A DNA stretch of 64,000 nt from Panopea generosa (GCA_029582155.1 CM055906.1:12209101-12273100); one strand, 5' to 3'; positions 35,035-47,992 are shown, numbered from the stretch's first letter. Program-made: numbers and translations. Notes: a model not told the origin generated them from the letters alone.

Positions 35035-35400
35035 AGAAATATCACTGAAGGTGATGAATATCCTCAGAAGATCCCCACTCCCCCCTCCCCCCACCGACAC
35101 AGTTATTTTTTTCACACCCTTTTCCCGCCCCCTTTGACACAGTGAACCAATTAGAGTAACCAATCATTCATGCTTGCCAAGAAACAGCAGCTTAAAAAAA
35201 TGTCAGAAAATTTAAAGGGTCATGACTCATTGAACTCTTTCTATTCTTGTGCAACATGCCGACGATATGCACAACTAGGCTTGGTACCAATCACTCTCGT
35301 GAAATTTCAATGCTGGGGCCAATGTTTGCTGAGAAATAGTGATCACAAAAATTGTCCACAGATGGACTGACCGACTGACAGATCAACAAGTGGGACTCTT
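35035..35400 (+). repeat. dispersed bivalve-type repeat fragment
   Basis: Starts ATATCACTGAAGGTGATGAA like the element at 25993, and ends in a GGACTGACCGACTGACAG tract. It has only one internal unit. Confidence 0.6.
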
Positions 35401-35429
35401 TGTACCTGGGTAAAACATTTTATGTAAGA

Positions 35430-35565
35430 AAGTTGGCCAGTTACTTGCGGAAACACAGTGATTCTACTAGATTCCTTCTGAGGTCTTCCTCCATCAATAA
35501 AACTGGATATGCCATATATAACCTGAAATGTGTTGAAAATGGCGTTAAACCCATTTAATTCTATA
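35430..35565 (+). repeat. SINE type 4, truncated
   Basis: Plus-sense body (CAGTTACTTGCGGAAACACA, CATATATAACCTGAA) without its tRNA head. It lies just downstream of the membrane-protein exon at 35604. Confidence 0.6.
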
Positions 35566-35603
35566 GTTTTTAAAAATTGACCATGAATGTGTATTATACT
35601 AAC

Positions 35604-38600
35604 CGTTAATGTTCTCTTTTTTTTTTTGACCATGGCGATAATGAAACAATACAAAACAGTAACCTCTACCACACAGTAGATCCAATACCCAAGGGGTGAT
35701 ATTATGGCACAGTCTCCACTCTCTCTTTCACCACTGGAGAAACTTCTTACTATCTGAAAAACACAACCCTTTATTAATGTTGGCAGGTTATCATCACCTT
35801 CCATAAGCAATGGACAATGTTTATACAAATCACTATTTCCTACAAAAATAGACTGACAATATATTTTATTTGAATTATATTGACTTTTAAAACACAATGT
35901 ACACATGCAATTAAATAAATAAGCATATATCCATCTGTATCTATTATAACAAGAACTAAGGGAGAGCATTGACCTGTCCTTGTATGTTAATGATGACAAT
36001 AGTGTTACCCTTGCCACAGACAACAAACTGGTTGCTTTTCCTGGGTACAGGGTGTTTACTGTTGACAGTTATACAATCGCAGCTTACACAGAAATGAAAA
36101 ATTCCACAATATTTATATTTTTTTAAAATTTAACACACAATAGGTTATAATTATGGCATACGGTTATGGCATATCCAGTTATATTGGTGGAGGAATCTGA
36201 ATAGAACCACAATCCCTTCACACAGTTGTTAGACCGAGCTAGGCTCAAACCCATGTCTTCAGCAGTATGGGTTCAATTTTATACAACTTCCTAAAAAAAA
36301 TTATGTAATTTTTAAAATCAATCCATCACATTTTCTGTCAAAAAATAATGCTAATGTCCAATGTCCAGCAGATATAGATCCAACTATTCAATGTCTGTTT
36401 TTAATATAAACACTATTGTGGACAGAAGCCAATACACGTCATCAATGGGTTTTCTTCAATGGCATCTATACATATTAATGCTTATTTTAGTAGCAACAAA
36501 ACCCATGAAACATGTTTAATTTTCAAAGATCGTCATACCATTTTGATCGGTATTATGAAAATGTTTGAATTCTGGGACAAACCAGCAATATTAAACCGTA
36601 CTGTGAATACTTGCACAAATTCAAAATTTCATTTTTTTATTTGAAATTTATTGAATGATAACAACAAATGACTTATACAGTTTTTCTTACAGCAACTGAC
36701 AAAGTGTGTCCATACAAATCAGAAACCTCCGTTTTTCACTGAGATTATGGAGTACCAACACAAAATGTCAACTAACAGCAATAAATCAATGTGCAAAAAG
36801 AAAAATCAAATATTTTTAAGCAGCCAGTCAAGGGAAGACGAAACAGTGGCCTTTTATGACATGTTGCTTAATACAGTTTAATTTGCTCTAAAAGCATAGA
36901 AATGGGAAATAGCAAATGTGGCTGCTTAAGACAAGCAGCTGCTTAATAGAGGTGACCACTTACACAGGTTTGAATGTATGAATTAGCCAGTTTAGTGAAT
37001 TAAACAGATTATGGTACTCCATATCTACCAAATGCTGCAGCAGCAGTAATTCTGTTTGTACCATCACTGGCATGAAACATCCTCGAGTTATTAATTACCA
37101 GTACATAAAACAGGACGTCTTAAAATGTCCCACCTCCCCACACTTTATTAACAAATGTAGTACGATAATTGCTCAAGATAAGCAGTATTACTAACATGTG
37201 TTTGTCAAGTAAAACTGATAAAAAATAAACAGAGATTATTTACATGAGCATTTGATTCTGGTATTTGATGAAGTTCCTTCCTGGCAATAATGTCTAAATG
37301 AGTATAGGAAAGCCATACAAACCAACACAGCAACCTGAAAAATATTTTTTCGTTAAATACAAAACCAAAGTTCACCAACAGCCTTATTATTTTGTAGCAG
37401 ACAAGACTAGAAGAGTTGTCTCCTATTTCTAACATCAAGATAGTCATTATAAAGTTTATATTGATTCATATTATACTGGTCATACCTAATACAGGGAGGT
37501 TAAAATTTTGTCAACCATTTAAATAATGGCATCAATAAAAAACAGTAATAAAGTTACCTAAGTGTGCTGAGTAATAAACAGTTGCCGGTACAAAATGTAA
37601 ACAAATGCTGACGCTAACGGAAGTTTGAGCTATGCGCATGTCTGGGATATTAATATAATTAGTTTTCTGTTAACATTTGAAATGCAAAATATTAGCAGTA
37701 TTAATTAGCAATATTGACTGTCCTACGTATAACTTATTTCTCAGTTTGTATATTTTATTTACAGTTATCATGTATTCACCTTTAAAATAGTTTAGTAAAT
37801 ATATATATAACGTCCTCGTCCGCTTAAAAACTTGGGTCTGTTGTATGCTGATCAGGCATTGACCATGTTGATTCTATTTTCATTTGATTTTCTTTTCGAT
37901 ATTCATTTAAATCTTTTTCTAAGTGTATGACACTCATTGTTTGAAAATGAGTAACTTCCCCTTAACTGCATATACTTTCCGTTAAAATCTGACCAGGATC
38001 TCTTTTCAAAAAGGGGTATGCTCACGCCATAGATATTATTCATAAAATGCGATATTGATGTCAATATAGTCTTTAGAATTAATATTATCTAAATAATTAC
38101 TTAAAAGATAAAGCCAGTTTGAAATTTCTGAGACGATAGCTTATGTTTATATAAATCATTCTTTTCCGATCTTCCCATTTATAAAATGCTTTGCATGTAT
38201 CTGATGTTCTATCCTGTGCAACAGATTTGTTAAATTTATAAATATCATTTTTGCAAAACGTGCTTGTCAAAGAAAATTCAATTAAACAGTAATAACTTTG
38301 GATATAAGGTCCATGAATAAAAACCTTAAAAAATGGAAGTATGTCAGGATAAACAATACAATAATCCCCTACACTTTTCTCAGAACTACAGACATAGGTA
38401 ATATCTCTGGTACTTTTATCTTCACATACCCTCCCATTCGCTTCCCTGAGATCTGTTTGTTTAAGGAAATCAAGCAACTATTTCCATATGAATTTACAAT
38501 TTTATCTAATTATTTACTTGGCAATTATATATCTGCATGAAAATTATTAAAATGTTATAAATACACATCTACCTATTATGTTTACAATTTCAGAGAACCT

Positions 38601-40029
38601 ATCCAGTGCTGCGGTTCTACATATTCCTCACTGACCATTCCACCGCAATGCAAAGTCACAACAACACAAAGGTATCATTACATGGCTGACTGCATGTGAC
38701 GTTAGAGGGAAGTCAACAACATGTGGATGCAGTGAACATCTTGCAACTCTGTGTTTAAAGTTCCAGGATGGGTCCCAGGGGTGGTGGCTGTGTATCCATA
38801 ATATGACAGCACTCAACTGCAAGCAAATAGAATAATTGCAATAATATATTTTAGTGGTGAGTGAGTGTAACATGTCGCAGAGCTTTAATAATGGTAAATG
38901 TTTAGTAATTGTAATCCCTTTTTCAAATAATTTTATCAATCCATTTTAATCATAAATGTTTCCAATATATCTGTTTTAATCTATAATATAATACATGTAC
39001 AAATGTTATGTCGAAACAAGGTTTACAATTTTCTCCTCCTTTAAATAGTTTGTCACTAAACTTCAGTTTTTCTAAAACTTTTGATAAGCCATCTTTATTA
39101 AAGTTCTATGTAACTTGGTGTTTTAAATTGGTTCATCAGCATCATTCTAAAAAACTTCTGACATACTATATATATTTAAACAATGTATCCTATTTCATTT
39201 TTTCTTCTTGCTTTATATATGAATATGTTATATTGCCATCATGATTAAATAATTTGTTGTTGGGAAGGGCTGATTATAATGTTGGATAACTTTTGGCCCA
39301 ACCCTTTTGCTACTACATGTATACAAAAAAGCAAAAAGCAATAAAATATGTGTAAGGTAAGTAAAGTATATACTGAAGAGTTTTATTGTTTAAACATCTA
39401 TTTAATTATTTCATTACATAATATGGGACTATTTCAACATTGACCATCACTATATGGAGCTCACATTTCTCTCGTGGACAGCGATTCTTTGACTAGGAGC
39501 GTAAAACTTTAGTCAAATCTTTTTAAAAACTCCTCATTTTTGTGTTAATAGAAGTTTATGCTCCAACTTGTACAAGATGTGATGTTCGACCTATATCCAT
39601 CCAAATCATAACATGCAAGTAATGTAAAAGATACATTTAAAAACGTCACAACGTTATGTAACGCACCATGTGAAAATATTTATATATGCACTGAAATAGC
39701 GTGTTATAATGCACAAGACTTAAATAAATATTAACATTTTCCTAAGAATAAAAATTGCAATAATTCTACCTAAGCAGGGTGTTCCACTTGTGGCCCTATC
39801 TAAAGGCAAATCCAAGATATTCCAATTGTTCACATTCAGATGTGTAAATTGTGCCTCCAATTCAAAGAAACATGGGTAGTTAGTTACCTTTCAAAGTAAA
39901 CCAAAGAGGCAATCTCAAAATTGGCCGTGACACGAGAAATCACCAGCAGTACCAAATGGACAATCAGTATGGCAATGTAGTCTTCTGCAGCATAGTAAAC
40001 TTGAATCACAGCATCTATGGTACATGCTT
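35604..40029 (-). CDS. unidentified multi-pass membrane protein, three exons (partial)
   Basis: Minus-strand exons with matching phases. 39888-40029 (142 bp): [20 protein letters not shown], then [26 protein letters not shown]. 37244-37334 (91 bp): [31 protein letters not shown]. 35604-35753 (150 bp): [50 protein letters not shown]. All acceptors are T-rich ...TTTTTCAG and all donors GT. Phases join exactly (2 nt + 1 nt, then 0/0), and I see no frame break. Three hydrophobic segments are clear, the last ending in KKKK, a typical cytosolic stop-transfer flank. I do not recognise the family. N- and C-terminal exons are not identified. It lies upstream of the kinase C-tail exon on the same strand, so it is either a separate gene or nested in a kinase intron. 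Confidence 0.65.
36140..36265 (-). repeat. SINE type 4
   Basis: Minus-sense copy with CATATCCAGTTATATTGGTG body and a decayed head containing GGGTTTGAGCC. Confidence 0.55.
37340..39885. other. intron, no further exon accepted
   Basis: AT-rich. A minus-strand open stretch at 38628-38819 follows a good TTGCTTGCAG acceptor, but its reading does not fit the phase join between the flanking membrane-protein exons. I leave it uncalled. Confidence 0.4.
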
Positions 40030-40279
40030 CTGAAAAATAAGAGAAAACTGAATAGTGACACAGCTACCAATAACCTGAATAAACAGTTGAAAATGTGACA
40101 AGCCAAGACAGATTTTTTAATCTATCTTGTCAAACTGTTTGTTGAGGTAGTCACCTCTTTTAAGAGCCACTTGTTTTGAACAGCCACATTTGCTAATTCC
40201 CATTTCTACGCTTTCAGAGCAAATTACCCTGTTTTAAACATCTTGTCTTAAAGGACACTTTTGCTTAAAACAGGTTTAA

Positions 40280-40470
40280 CTGTATTTGCTGAAATCCTGG
40301 AAGGTTAACCAGTACTTCAACACAGCAATCTCAGCAAGTTAATTTTGCCACTTGCATCAATGGTGAGCGAGGAAAGACAGTGAGACGCAATGTTGTATAT
40401 CACTAATCATGGAGACTGTGACCAGGGGGATTCAAATTCACAACCCCTGGATTGACCTGCTGTAACAATT
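40280..40470 (-). repeat. SINE type 1
   Basis: Minus-strand copy with the CAATCCAGGGGTTGTGAATT head/B-box region and a body mentioning CAAGTGGCAAAATTA. Confidence 0.6.
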
Positions 40471-41039
40471 TAGAGAAATAGATTTTTTAAATTTGGTTTA
40501 AACATATTTTATTGCATAATTCACATAATAAGCAAAAGATTGGGCCTAAAGTTCTAGCAACATTAGTTACAACCCTCCCCTTTCAATATGTTAATAACAC
40601 TAGAATCAAGATGGCAATTATGATATAGATCAACAATCAAAGAAATGGTCAGATAAATAAAAAGAGAAAATAGTAAAAGTAGGAAATAAGTGCTGTCATA
40701 ATATCATTCTGGTGCATTGAAGGGCTTCATAAAATTGATGCTGAGACAGTCTGTTATTGACAAAACGTTTCATTAGAATGTAACTATAGATTTGAAGAAA
40801 ATACTGATTCGATTTGACATTTACTACACACATCTGATACAATATCATATTGACGCTACAGGTTGTACATGGTGACCTATGTTTACCAAGTACATGTCAT
40901 AGTTGTGGACTATATCAAATGACTTGCATCATCTGCTTATTGTCCCCTGTCCATAATTATGCAAAGTTTCACAAACCTAGCTTGGACACTTTTCGAGTAA
41001 TCTCTCTGGATAGATGGACTAATGCTGGAAGGAGACTAA

Positions 41040-41975
41040 CAATGCTTGTTAAAACAAGAGGACCTGGAAGCTCTACTGGCAGCAGATGCTACATGTAAAA
41101 TATCTAAGGTCTACGGCTTGAACTTTCAGAAAAAATGTTTTTTAAAATTTTACTTAAAATGTGCTTATAAGCCATGTTGCAGGGGCATTTGTGGCCGAAT
41201 CACACAGGTTCAAGAACCTGTCCAAAATCTAATGGTTATGTAACTGATGTGCAAGTTTGATTAAGATTCAATGAAAAATGAATGTGCTTTCACGCCTACA
41301 ACTTTTCCCTACATAACTATGTAAAACAGTGACCCCTGTGGCAGCCCCAGATTTGACCCCAGGGACCCCGACTTTAACAAATCTTTCAGGGGACTACCAT
41401 GAAACTGGAACTGTTAAAGTAAATTTTTGTGTAAAATGTGCTAATAAGATCTGTGGCTGGAGCATTTGTGGTCGAATCATGCTGGTTCAAAAACTTGTCA
41501 GAGATTTTGTGGTTATATAACTGCTGTGCAAGTTTGGTTAAGATTCAATGAAAATGAAGCTGGTATCGCGTCTACAACATTTTCCCTATAAAACTATGTA
41601 AAACAGTGACCCCTGTGGCGGTCCCAAATTTGACCCCAGGGACCTTACTTTAACAAATCTTTTAGGGGACCTCCATGCAATGCTACATGACAAATATCTA
41701 AGGTCTAGACCTTGAACTTTCAGAGAAACTCTTTCTTTTTTAAATTTTAGTTTAAATGTGCTTATAAATCCTTTGACGGGGGCATTCATGGTCGAATGAC
41801 ACTTGTTCAGGAACTAGTCCAAGATTTAATGGTTATATAACTGTTTTGCAAGTTTCAATGAAAAAATAAGGTGCTATCGCATCTACAAGAAAAAGGTTAA
41901 CAGACGTATGACAGACAATTCACCATTATTTAAGCCCTGCTGGCCTTTGGCCAGTAAAACTTATGTCGAAGTCGC
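41040..41975 (+). repeat. dispersed repeat, ~265-300-bp tandem, hairpin tail
   Basis: Three imperfect copies contain GTGACCCCTGTGGC, GATTTGACCCCAGGGAC and GTGCAAGTTTGGTTAAGATT. It ends with GTTAACAGACGTATGACAGA and a GGCCTTTGGCC hairpin, the same class of ending as 6545-6950. Confidence 0.7.
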
Positions 41976-42279
41976 CTGTGTAAGCGGTCTCCTATTGAAC
42001 AGTCACTTGTCTTAAGCAGCCGCAATTGCTATTTACAATTAAGAGTTTTAGAACAATTTACCTGTATTAGCAATAACCTGTCTTTGCCCATTTCCTTAAC
42101 TGGCTGGGTTGACCGTATACTCAGTAAAACAAGAAACTTTACTCTTGTAAATTTTCTGTAAAACTTTTATTATTAATTCTATATTATGTATATAATGCAC
42201 ACTTTTAAATGGTTCTAAATGTCATATATCACAAAAAAGCCTGTAATGTAAAATTAAAGTTCAAAATCATTAAAATAAC

Positions 42280-43060
42280 AAGAGCTGTTGGTGGGCAGCA
42301 TGGAAAATAAATTTTCAATTAAATTCCAAGAATACTTTTTTTGTACCACAGACATTGAAATTGACCTTAATATCTCTTCGAATGCTCTTAAAGGTACTGA
42401 AAATATAAAGTTTCATAAGTGACGGACTAGTAGTTGCAGAGATGAGTTTGCCAATAAACTCTACTCAAATTATCCAAGTATTGAAGGAGGTGGGAACACT
42501 TCTGTCTAAAATCAAATCATACTTATCCCATTTAGTGAACACATGTTAAGTTTCGTGATATATAGGTAGTAGTTACTGAGATATGAGCTTGTCACAAAAC
42601 CATATCTTCAAAGTATAAAAGGAAAAGCGAACATAACTTTGCCTAAACTCAAAAAAGAGTCCCATTTTCCCCATTTAATGGTAATGAAGAAGTAGCATTG
42701 GTGTCAGGCTATTAGTTAAAAAGAAATTAGCTTGCCAAAACAACTTTTAACCAAATTTTCTAGGTAAAAAGTGGCCATAATTCTATCTCTGAGTCCTTTG
42801 ATGAAAGTGAACACATATGCGAAGTTTAATACTACATGCTGTATTAGTTACTGAGATATGAGCACTGAATTTTCTGAGTATAAAAGGGGATAAAAGTTAT
42901 CCCACTTGACCCCTTCAGTCCCTTTTTATGGTAAGGAAAACGTTAAGTTTCACTGATGTATTGGTAGTTACTTCAGAGATATGAGTAAGTTAAAAAATAC
43001 ATATAAACCAATGCTCATGTTGGTGTCAGCGCAAGGGTGTGTACAAAAGCTCCTCTTTTC
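42280..43060 (+). repeat. dispersed repeat, ~165-bp tandem
   Basis: Begins ACAAGAGCTGTTGGTGGGCA, a start I know from bivalve repeats. Four degenerate units hold GTAGTTACTGAGATATGAGC-like phrases. It ends GTGTACAAAAGCTCCTCTTT. Confidence 0.65.
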
Positions 43061-43159
43061 TTTGAAAGTTGAGTTAAAATGAGTTGATCTGAATAAAAGA
43101 ATAACTGATGACTAGGACAGTAAAGTTTCTGTTTTTCTCAGTATGATAACAAATAACAA

Positions 43160-43240
43160 CACTCAGTACTGGTCCTACCCGGGAAGCGAACTCGGGAGCA
43201 GTTCATATAAGCTTTGAGCTTTCATCGCAATTGAGCTAAA
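43160..43240 (-). repeat. tRNA-like SINE fragment
   Basis: The minus strand reads TTAGCTCAATTGCGATGAAA and later GAGTTCGCTTCCCGGGTAGG, a degenerate A box and B box. Confidence 0.5.
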
Positions 43241-43294
43241 ATAAATGAGTTTAAACTAATAACATAAAAATACATATTACACTGCAAGTCTTCT

Positions 43295-44295
43295 GATCTT
43301 GATCATCTCATCTCAGTTCTAGGTTGATATACAAATGTAAATATGTGTGGCACTGAAGGCAGAGTACTATATATTAACATGGATTAATGTTCTACATGAA
43401 GTCTGAACTCCACTGGTCTGTGTAGTAATCTGATTATTCATGACATTCACTGAATCCAGTCGATGTCTGACATCATCCCAGATCTGTATAATCTAGTCCA
43501 TTCTCTCAACTAAAACAAGAAAGAACAATAATTTACAATGACTCGAATCATTCAATTATTCACCCATTAATTTTTTTACTAGGGAATTGAAAATATTGAT
43601 CATCTCATCTCCCTTTGAGGTTGATATTTAAATGCAAATATGGAGGTTAAGTTCTATTTATTAACAATATAGATTAATGTTCTACATGAAGTCTGAACTC
43701 CACAGTATGGACTGATGTTCTACATGAAGACTGAACTCCACAGTATGGACTGATGTTCTACATGAAGTCTGAACTCCACAGTATGAACTGATGTTCTACA
43801 TGAAGTCTGAACTCCACAATATGATCTGATGTTCTACATGAAGTCTGAACTCCACAATATGGACTGATGTTCTACATGAAGTCTGAACTCCACAATATGA
43901 AGTCTGCACTCCACAATATGAACTGATGTTCAACATGAAGACTGAACTCCACAATATGGACTGGAGTTCCACCTGAAGTCTGAACTCCACAATATAGACT
44001 AATGTTCCACATGAAGTCTGAACTCCACAATATGGACTAATGTTCCACATGAAGTCTGAACTCCACAATATGGATTAATGTTCCACATGTTCCACATGAA
44101 GTCTGAACTCCACAATATGGACTAATGTTCTACATGAAATCTGAACTCCACTGGTCTGTATGATTATTCAGGACATTCACTGAATTCAGTTGACATCTAA
44201 TGTCATCCCAGATCTGTCTCATCTCTTGACTGAAACAAGAAAGAACAATTAGTATGACTTGAAACAATCAATTTTTTCACCCGTTAATTTTTAAA
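43295..44295. repeat. segmental duplication enclosing a 38-bp minisatellite
   Basis: A block of about 280 bp at 43295-43575 recurs at 43590-44295, the second copy inflated by about twelve 38-bp units (ATGGACTGATGTTCTACATG plus AAGTCTGAACTCCACAAT) at 43680-44140. The minus strand of each copy holds an exon-like stretch after a ...TTTTAG or TTTCAG: Q.IWDD.R..L.SVNV.NN. I do not assign it to a gene. Confidence 0.8.
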
Positions 44296-44699
44296 TTGTG
44301 CAGTTGATTAAACTGCTTTGTACAACGTTTCAATTTATATTAATTACTTTGATTAAAACATATAATAAATAATGAAACAAATGACATTAAAATATCTGTC
44401 ATATGATCCTACTCGAGATACAATGATAATTGTTTCATCCCCGTTGAGAAATGGGACATGCAAGGTGTGTAAAACATTTTGGATTTTTTTCAATAATTCC
44501 TAACATGAATCAGAACATGTGACAAAGTTATCTGTGTAGGTATATTAATATATATTTATTTATAATGTTCAATATGGACGCATTCCCAGTTGCCAGGAAA
44601 CATGCAACCAGAGCAGTCTTATTTGGAAAGAACTATATGTTTTATTTTATACAAGACCTTCAGCTTCAAACACAGTACATCATTGCACAGATCAAGGTG

Positions 44700-45405
44700 A
44701 CAGGTCCAGTTAGATCAGTCAGTAGAACACCAGACTAACAATCCAGGGGTCTTAAGTTTGAATCCCCTCCTTGCCACAGTCTCTTTGATGATTGATATAT
44801 GACATGGTTGGTCTCAATGTCATTCAACTCTTACTGCTGGTTAAAGTGGGAAAGTTATCAGTTACTTGCGGTGATATGTGTGCTTGAATACTGGTTAACA
44901 TTGCAGGACCCCAGGAAAGAATGGTTAGGTTATCAGTTACTTGCGGTGATAGGTGTGCTTGAATACTGGTTAACATTGCAGGACCCAAGGAAAGAATGGT
45001 TAGGTTATCAGTTACTTACAGTGATAGGTGTGCTCGAATACTGGTTAACATTGCAGGACCCCATGAAAGAATGGTTAGGTTATCAGTTACTTGCAGTGAT
45101 AGGTGTGCTCGAATACTGGTTAACATTGCAGGACCCCAGGAAAGAATGGTTAGGTTATCAGTTACTTGCAGTGATAGGTGTGCTCGACTACTGGTTAACA
45201 TTGCAGGACCCAAGGAAAGAATGGTTAGGTTATCAGTTACTTGCAGTGATAGGTGTGCTTGAATACTGGTTAACATTGCAGGACCCCAGTAAAGAATGGT
45301 TAGGTTATCAGTTACTTGCAGTGATAGGTGTGCTCGAATACTGGTTAACATTGCAGGACCCAAGGAATGAATGGTTAGGTTAGCTGAGCATCTGTTGCAT
45401 TAAAA
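44700..45405 (+). repeat. SINE type 1 with internally amplified 75-bp unit
   Basis: Head 44700-44775: TTAGATCAGTCAGTAGAACA (A-box region) and AAGTTTGAATCCCC (B-box region). Then the body, in which a 75-bp segment (TATCAGTTACTTGCGGTGAT ... CAAGGAAAGAATGGTTAGGT) occurs seven times in exact 75-bp register (44856-45380) before the normal SINE end AGCTGAGCATCTGTTGC. 75 bp is 25 codons, so both strands look open; these are not genes. Confidence 0.9.
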
Positions 45406-45714
45406 TAACACATATTCAATTGAACAATCACAGATCAAGGAGAAGTGATATACAGACGTGTATGATAAATGTGTGAAGAGACATACGTTGCAAAATAATT
45501 CTTTAATTAGCTTAAAATAATGTTTCTTTTTGGAAAGGGACACAACTCCTATAAATGGTTGACTGAATCATATGTTGTATATAGTTGTTGTCAATGAAGC
45601 GTAACAAATATTTCATTTTCATTAGTTTAAAAGACACAATTGAAAATAATTCAAAGAAATATCAATTTGTGTTGTTTAAAGAATTGTTTTTCATGTTCAG
45701 CTTGATGCCACTAG

Positions 45715-45990
45715 TTTTACTTAGAGTGCATCAAAATGATCCCGAATTGCATTAAAACAACACCAAATATTAAAGTCCAAATTTTAAAATCACTGTGTCA
45801 AAATTATCATAAACTTTAAAGTCACAGAATCAAAATGACCACCTACTGCATTAAACTGGCACCCAATTTTTAAGTCGCTGCATCAAAATGACCCAAATTT
45901 ACAAGTGCATCAAAATGTCCCTAAATGTTTAAGTCACTGCATCAAAACGACCCATAACTTTTAAAGTCACAGTATCAAAATGACCCAAAT
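45715..45990. repeat. degenerate ~30-37-bp minisatellite
   Basis: Repeated TTTAAAGTCAC, then TGCATCAAAATGACCC with variable spacing; six to eight imperfect units. Confidence 0.75.
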
Positions 45991-46441
45991 TGCATGATAT
46001 ATACTACAAACATGCATATCAGGTGTGTCTAAAAATTTTGCGGGCACGTTCATTTAAAAATAAACTAACACAGTTATTAGGATGATACCGGAATCAGACA
46101 TCTTTTTTCGTCAAATAGGCACCAAATTATCAATTTATAATGAAAATGAAGGATCTTGTGCATGATTATAATTATACAACCACTAACCACTTAGCGGCCT
46201 AGGTCAGAAAAGATGTATATTGATACCTATACTAACACTTTGTACTGCCTATGTTTTGGCACAGTGTCTGCTTATTGCTTAGTTCAATAGATGGAACATT
46301 ATCCCCGACGTCATATTGTATAAATTTTAACATTATTGCCAATTTATTAAAATTCAACATAGGATTTTTAAGCACACCTGCAAAACTTGAAGTAAAATTA
46401 AGACATATTTTGATGACCCGGAACAGCAGACGATCATAAAA

Positions 46442-46735
46442 ATGTGTGTTTCAATCAGGAAAACGCTTACAGAGATGGAGGAAATCATACAAACAACCAG
46501 GGGGAACCGTCACCCTGTCTTTCCCTTACCTACAAGTGGCATCAACAATATTCCGACTGATGGGCCACTACGAAAGACAATTATAGAGCGCAAAGACCGG
46601 CTATCACCAATGACACATGATTTTCAAGTATTGTCCCGCCTGGCTAGGATATTGACAAGAAGAATGGCATGTCCGACCACCAGTATGAGGAACTTTAAAA
46701 TCATTCAGTTTTATTTATTAAACATTGATAAATGA
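46442..46735 (+). CDS. possible exon of unknown gene
   Basis: Open plus-strand stretch with relatively high GC and varied composition (MEEIIQTTRGNRHPVFPLPT, RKTIIERKDRLS, LSRLARILTRRM), preceded by TTTCAATCAG. No domain recognised and no partner exon found. It could equally be a decayed element fragment. Confidence 0.25.
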   Translation: MCVSIRKTLTEMEEIIQTTRGNRHPVFPLPTSGINNIPTDGPLRKTIIERKDRLSPMTHDFQVLSRLARILTRRMACPTTSMRNFKIIQFYLLNIDK

Positions 46736-46794
46736 TTGCCCATTTGACGAAAAAAGATGTCCGATTACTGCAATGTAAGTTTCATCCTAATAAC

Positions 46795-47030
46795 TATACT
46801 GTTACATACCTTGTATATGGCACATCTCACAGCAGACCTATACTGTTACATACCTTGTGTGTGGCATGTCTCACAGCAGACCTATACTGTTACATACCTT
46901 GTATATGGCACGTCTCACAGCAGACCTATACTGTTACATACCTTGTGTGTGGCACGTCACACAGCAGACCTATACTGTTACATACCTTGTATATGGCGCG
47001 TCACACAGCAGACCTATACTGTTGCAGCAA
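46795..47030. repeat. 45-bp minisatellite
   Basis: Five units of TACTGTTACATACCTTGTAT plus ATGGCACATCTCACAGCAGACC. 45 bp is 15 codons, hence overlapping stop-free frames. Confidence 0.92.
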
Positions 47031-47436
47031 GTAACAAGTATCTGGCTGCTACATGCACTACTGATGTCATTGTCTCTGTAATTACTTCCCATATCTGGTT
47101 ATTCATACCGCTACAGTTCTTCAACGCTGAATAATTATGAAAAAGGATATAATATTTTTGTAATTTATAAATCTTTTTGCATATTTCATTATATGATTTA
47201 TATACACAACTGTATACTTGAATGAATTTTTTGCATACATTGTAACTGTATTTACATATAAGCTTTTATTGTGAGGGAAACATGCATTTGGTGATTCTTT
47301 TTTAACTTGATGTCTCAATGAATAATTACCAAGAAGACAGGGAGATTCTTGCTCCAGAGCAATTAAACTTGTCAAGTGCTTTATTTTGTAGTTTTTTACC
47401 CAAAGATGGCGAATATTTATCATATTTCTGTCTGAT

Positions 47437-47675
47437 GATCAGTTAACCTAACCACTTTTTCCAGGGATCCTGTAAATTAACCAGTAATCAAACATATCTC
47501 CAAGTAACTGATAACTTTCCCACTTGAATCAGCAGTGAGATATGAATGACAATGAGATGCAATGTCATATATCAGTAATCATGTAAACTGTGGCTGGGCT
47601 GGGATTTGAACATGACACCTGGATTGATAGTCAGATGCACTACTTACTGAGCAAACAGGGCCTGGCTGGAAAGAT
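47437..47675 (-). repeat. SINE type 1
   Basis: Minus-strand copy, fairly complete: head with GACTATCAATCCAGGTGTCA, body CAAGTGGGAAAGTTATCAG, end GGTTAGGTTAACTGATC. One 75-bp segment only, so it is a good reference for the amplified copy at 44700. Confidence 0.78.
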
Positions 47676-47818
47676 CAACATAATGTTTAATTTGTTTGAG
47701 GACAAATTTACTATATTAGACAGCATTTCAATTTGTTCCCTATTGACGATTGTGAATATTTTTGCTTGGCATGTACACTTGAATTCACTATAAATAACAA
47801 TTATTGTTTACTTCATAT

Positions 47819-47992
47819 TGTATACCAGTCCTGCTATATTGTATACCAGTCCTGCTACATTGTATACCAGTCCTGCTATATTATATACCAGTCCAGCTAT
47901 ATTGTTACCAGTCCTGCTACATTGTATACCAGTCCAGCTATATTGTATATCAGTCCTGCTACATTGTATACCAGTCCAGCTATATTGTAACT
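47819..47992. repeat. 21-bp minisatellite
   Basis: About eight units of CCAGTCCTGCTATATTGTATA. Open in all plus frames; not coding. Confidence 0.93.

Noticed and set aside
35343-36026. 227-aa minus-strand ORF taken as one gene
   Set aside because: Runs through a T-rich acceptor and a donor; only 35604-35753 behaves as exon, the rest is intron and a SINE fragment.
38628-38939. Additional exon of the membrane-protein gene
   Set aside because: Good acceptor, but adding it breaks the exact phase join between exons at 39888-40029 and 37244-37334, and the peptide shows no membrane character.
44799-45383. 194-aa plus ORF with 25-residue repeats
   Set aside because: Amplified SINE segment, 75 bp being a multiple of three.
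46732-47134. Three overlapping plus ORFs with HSRPILLHT-like repeats
   Set aside because: 45-bp minisatellite open in all plus frames.
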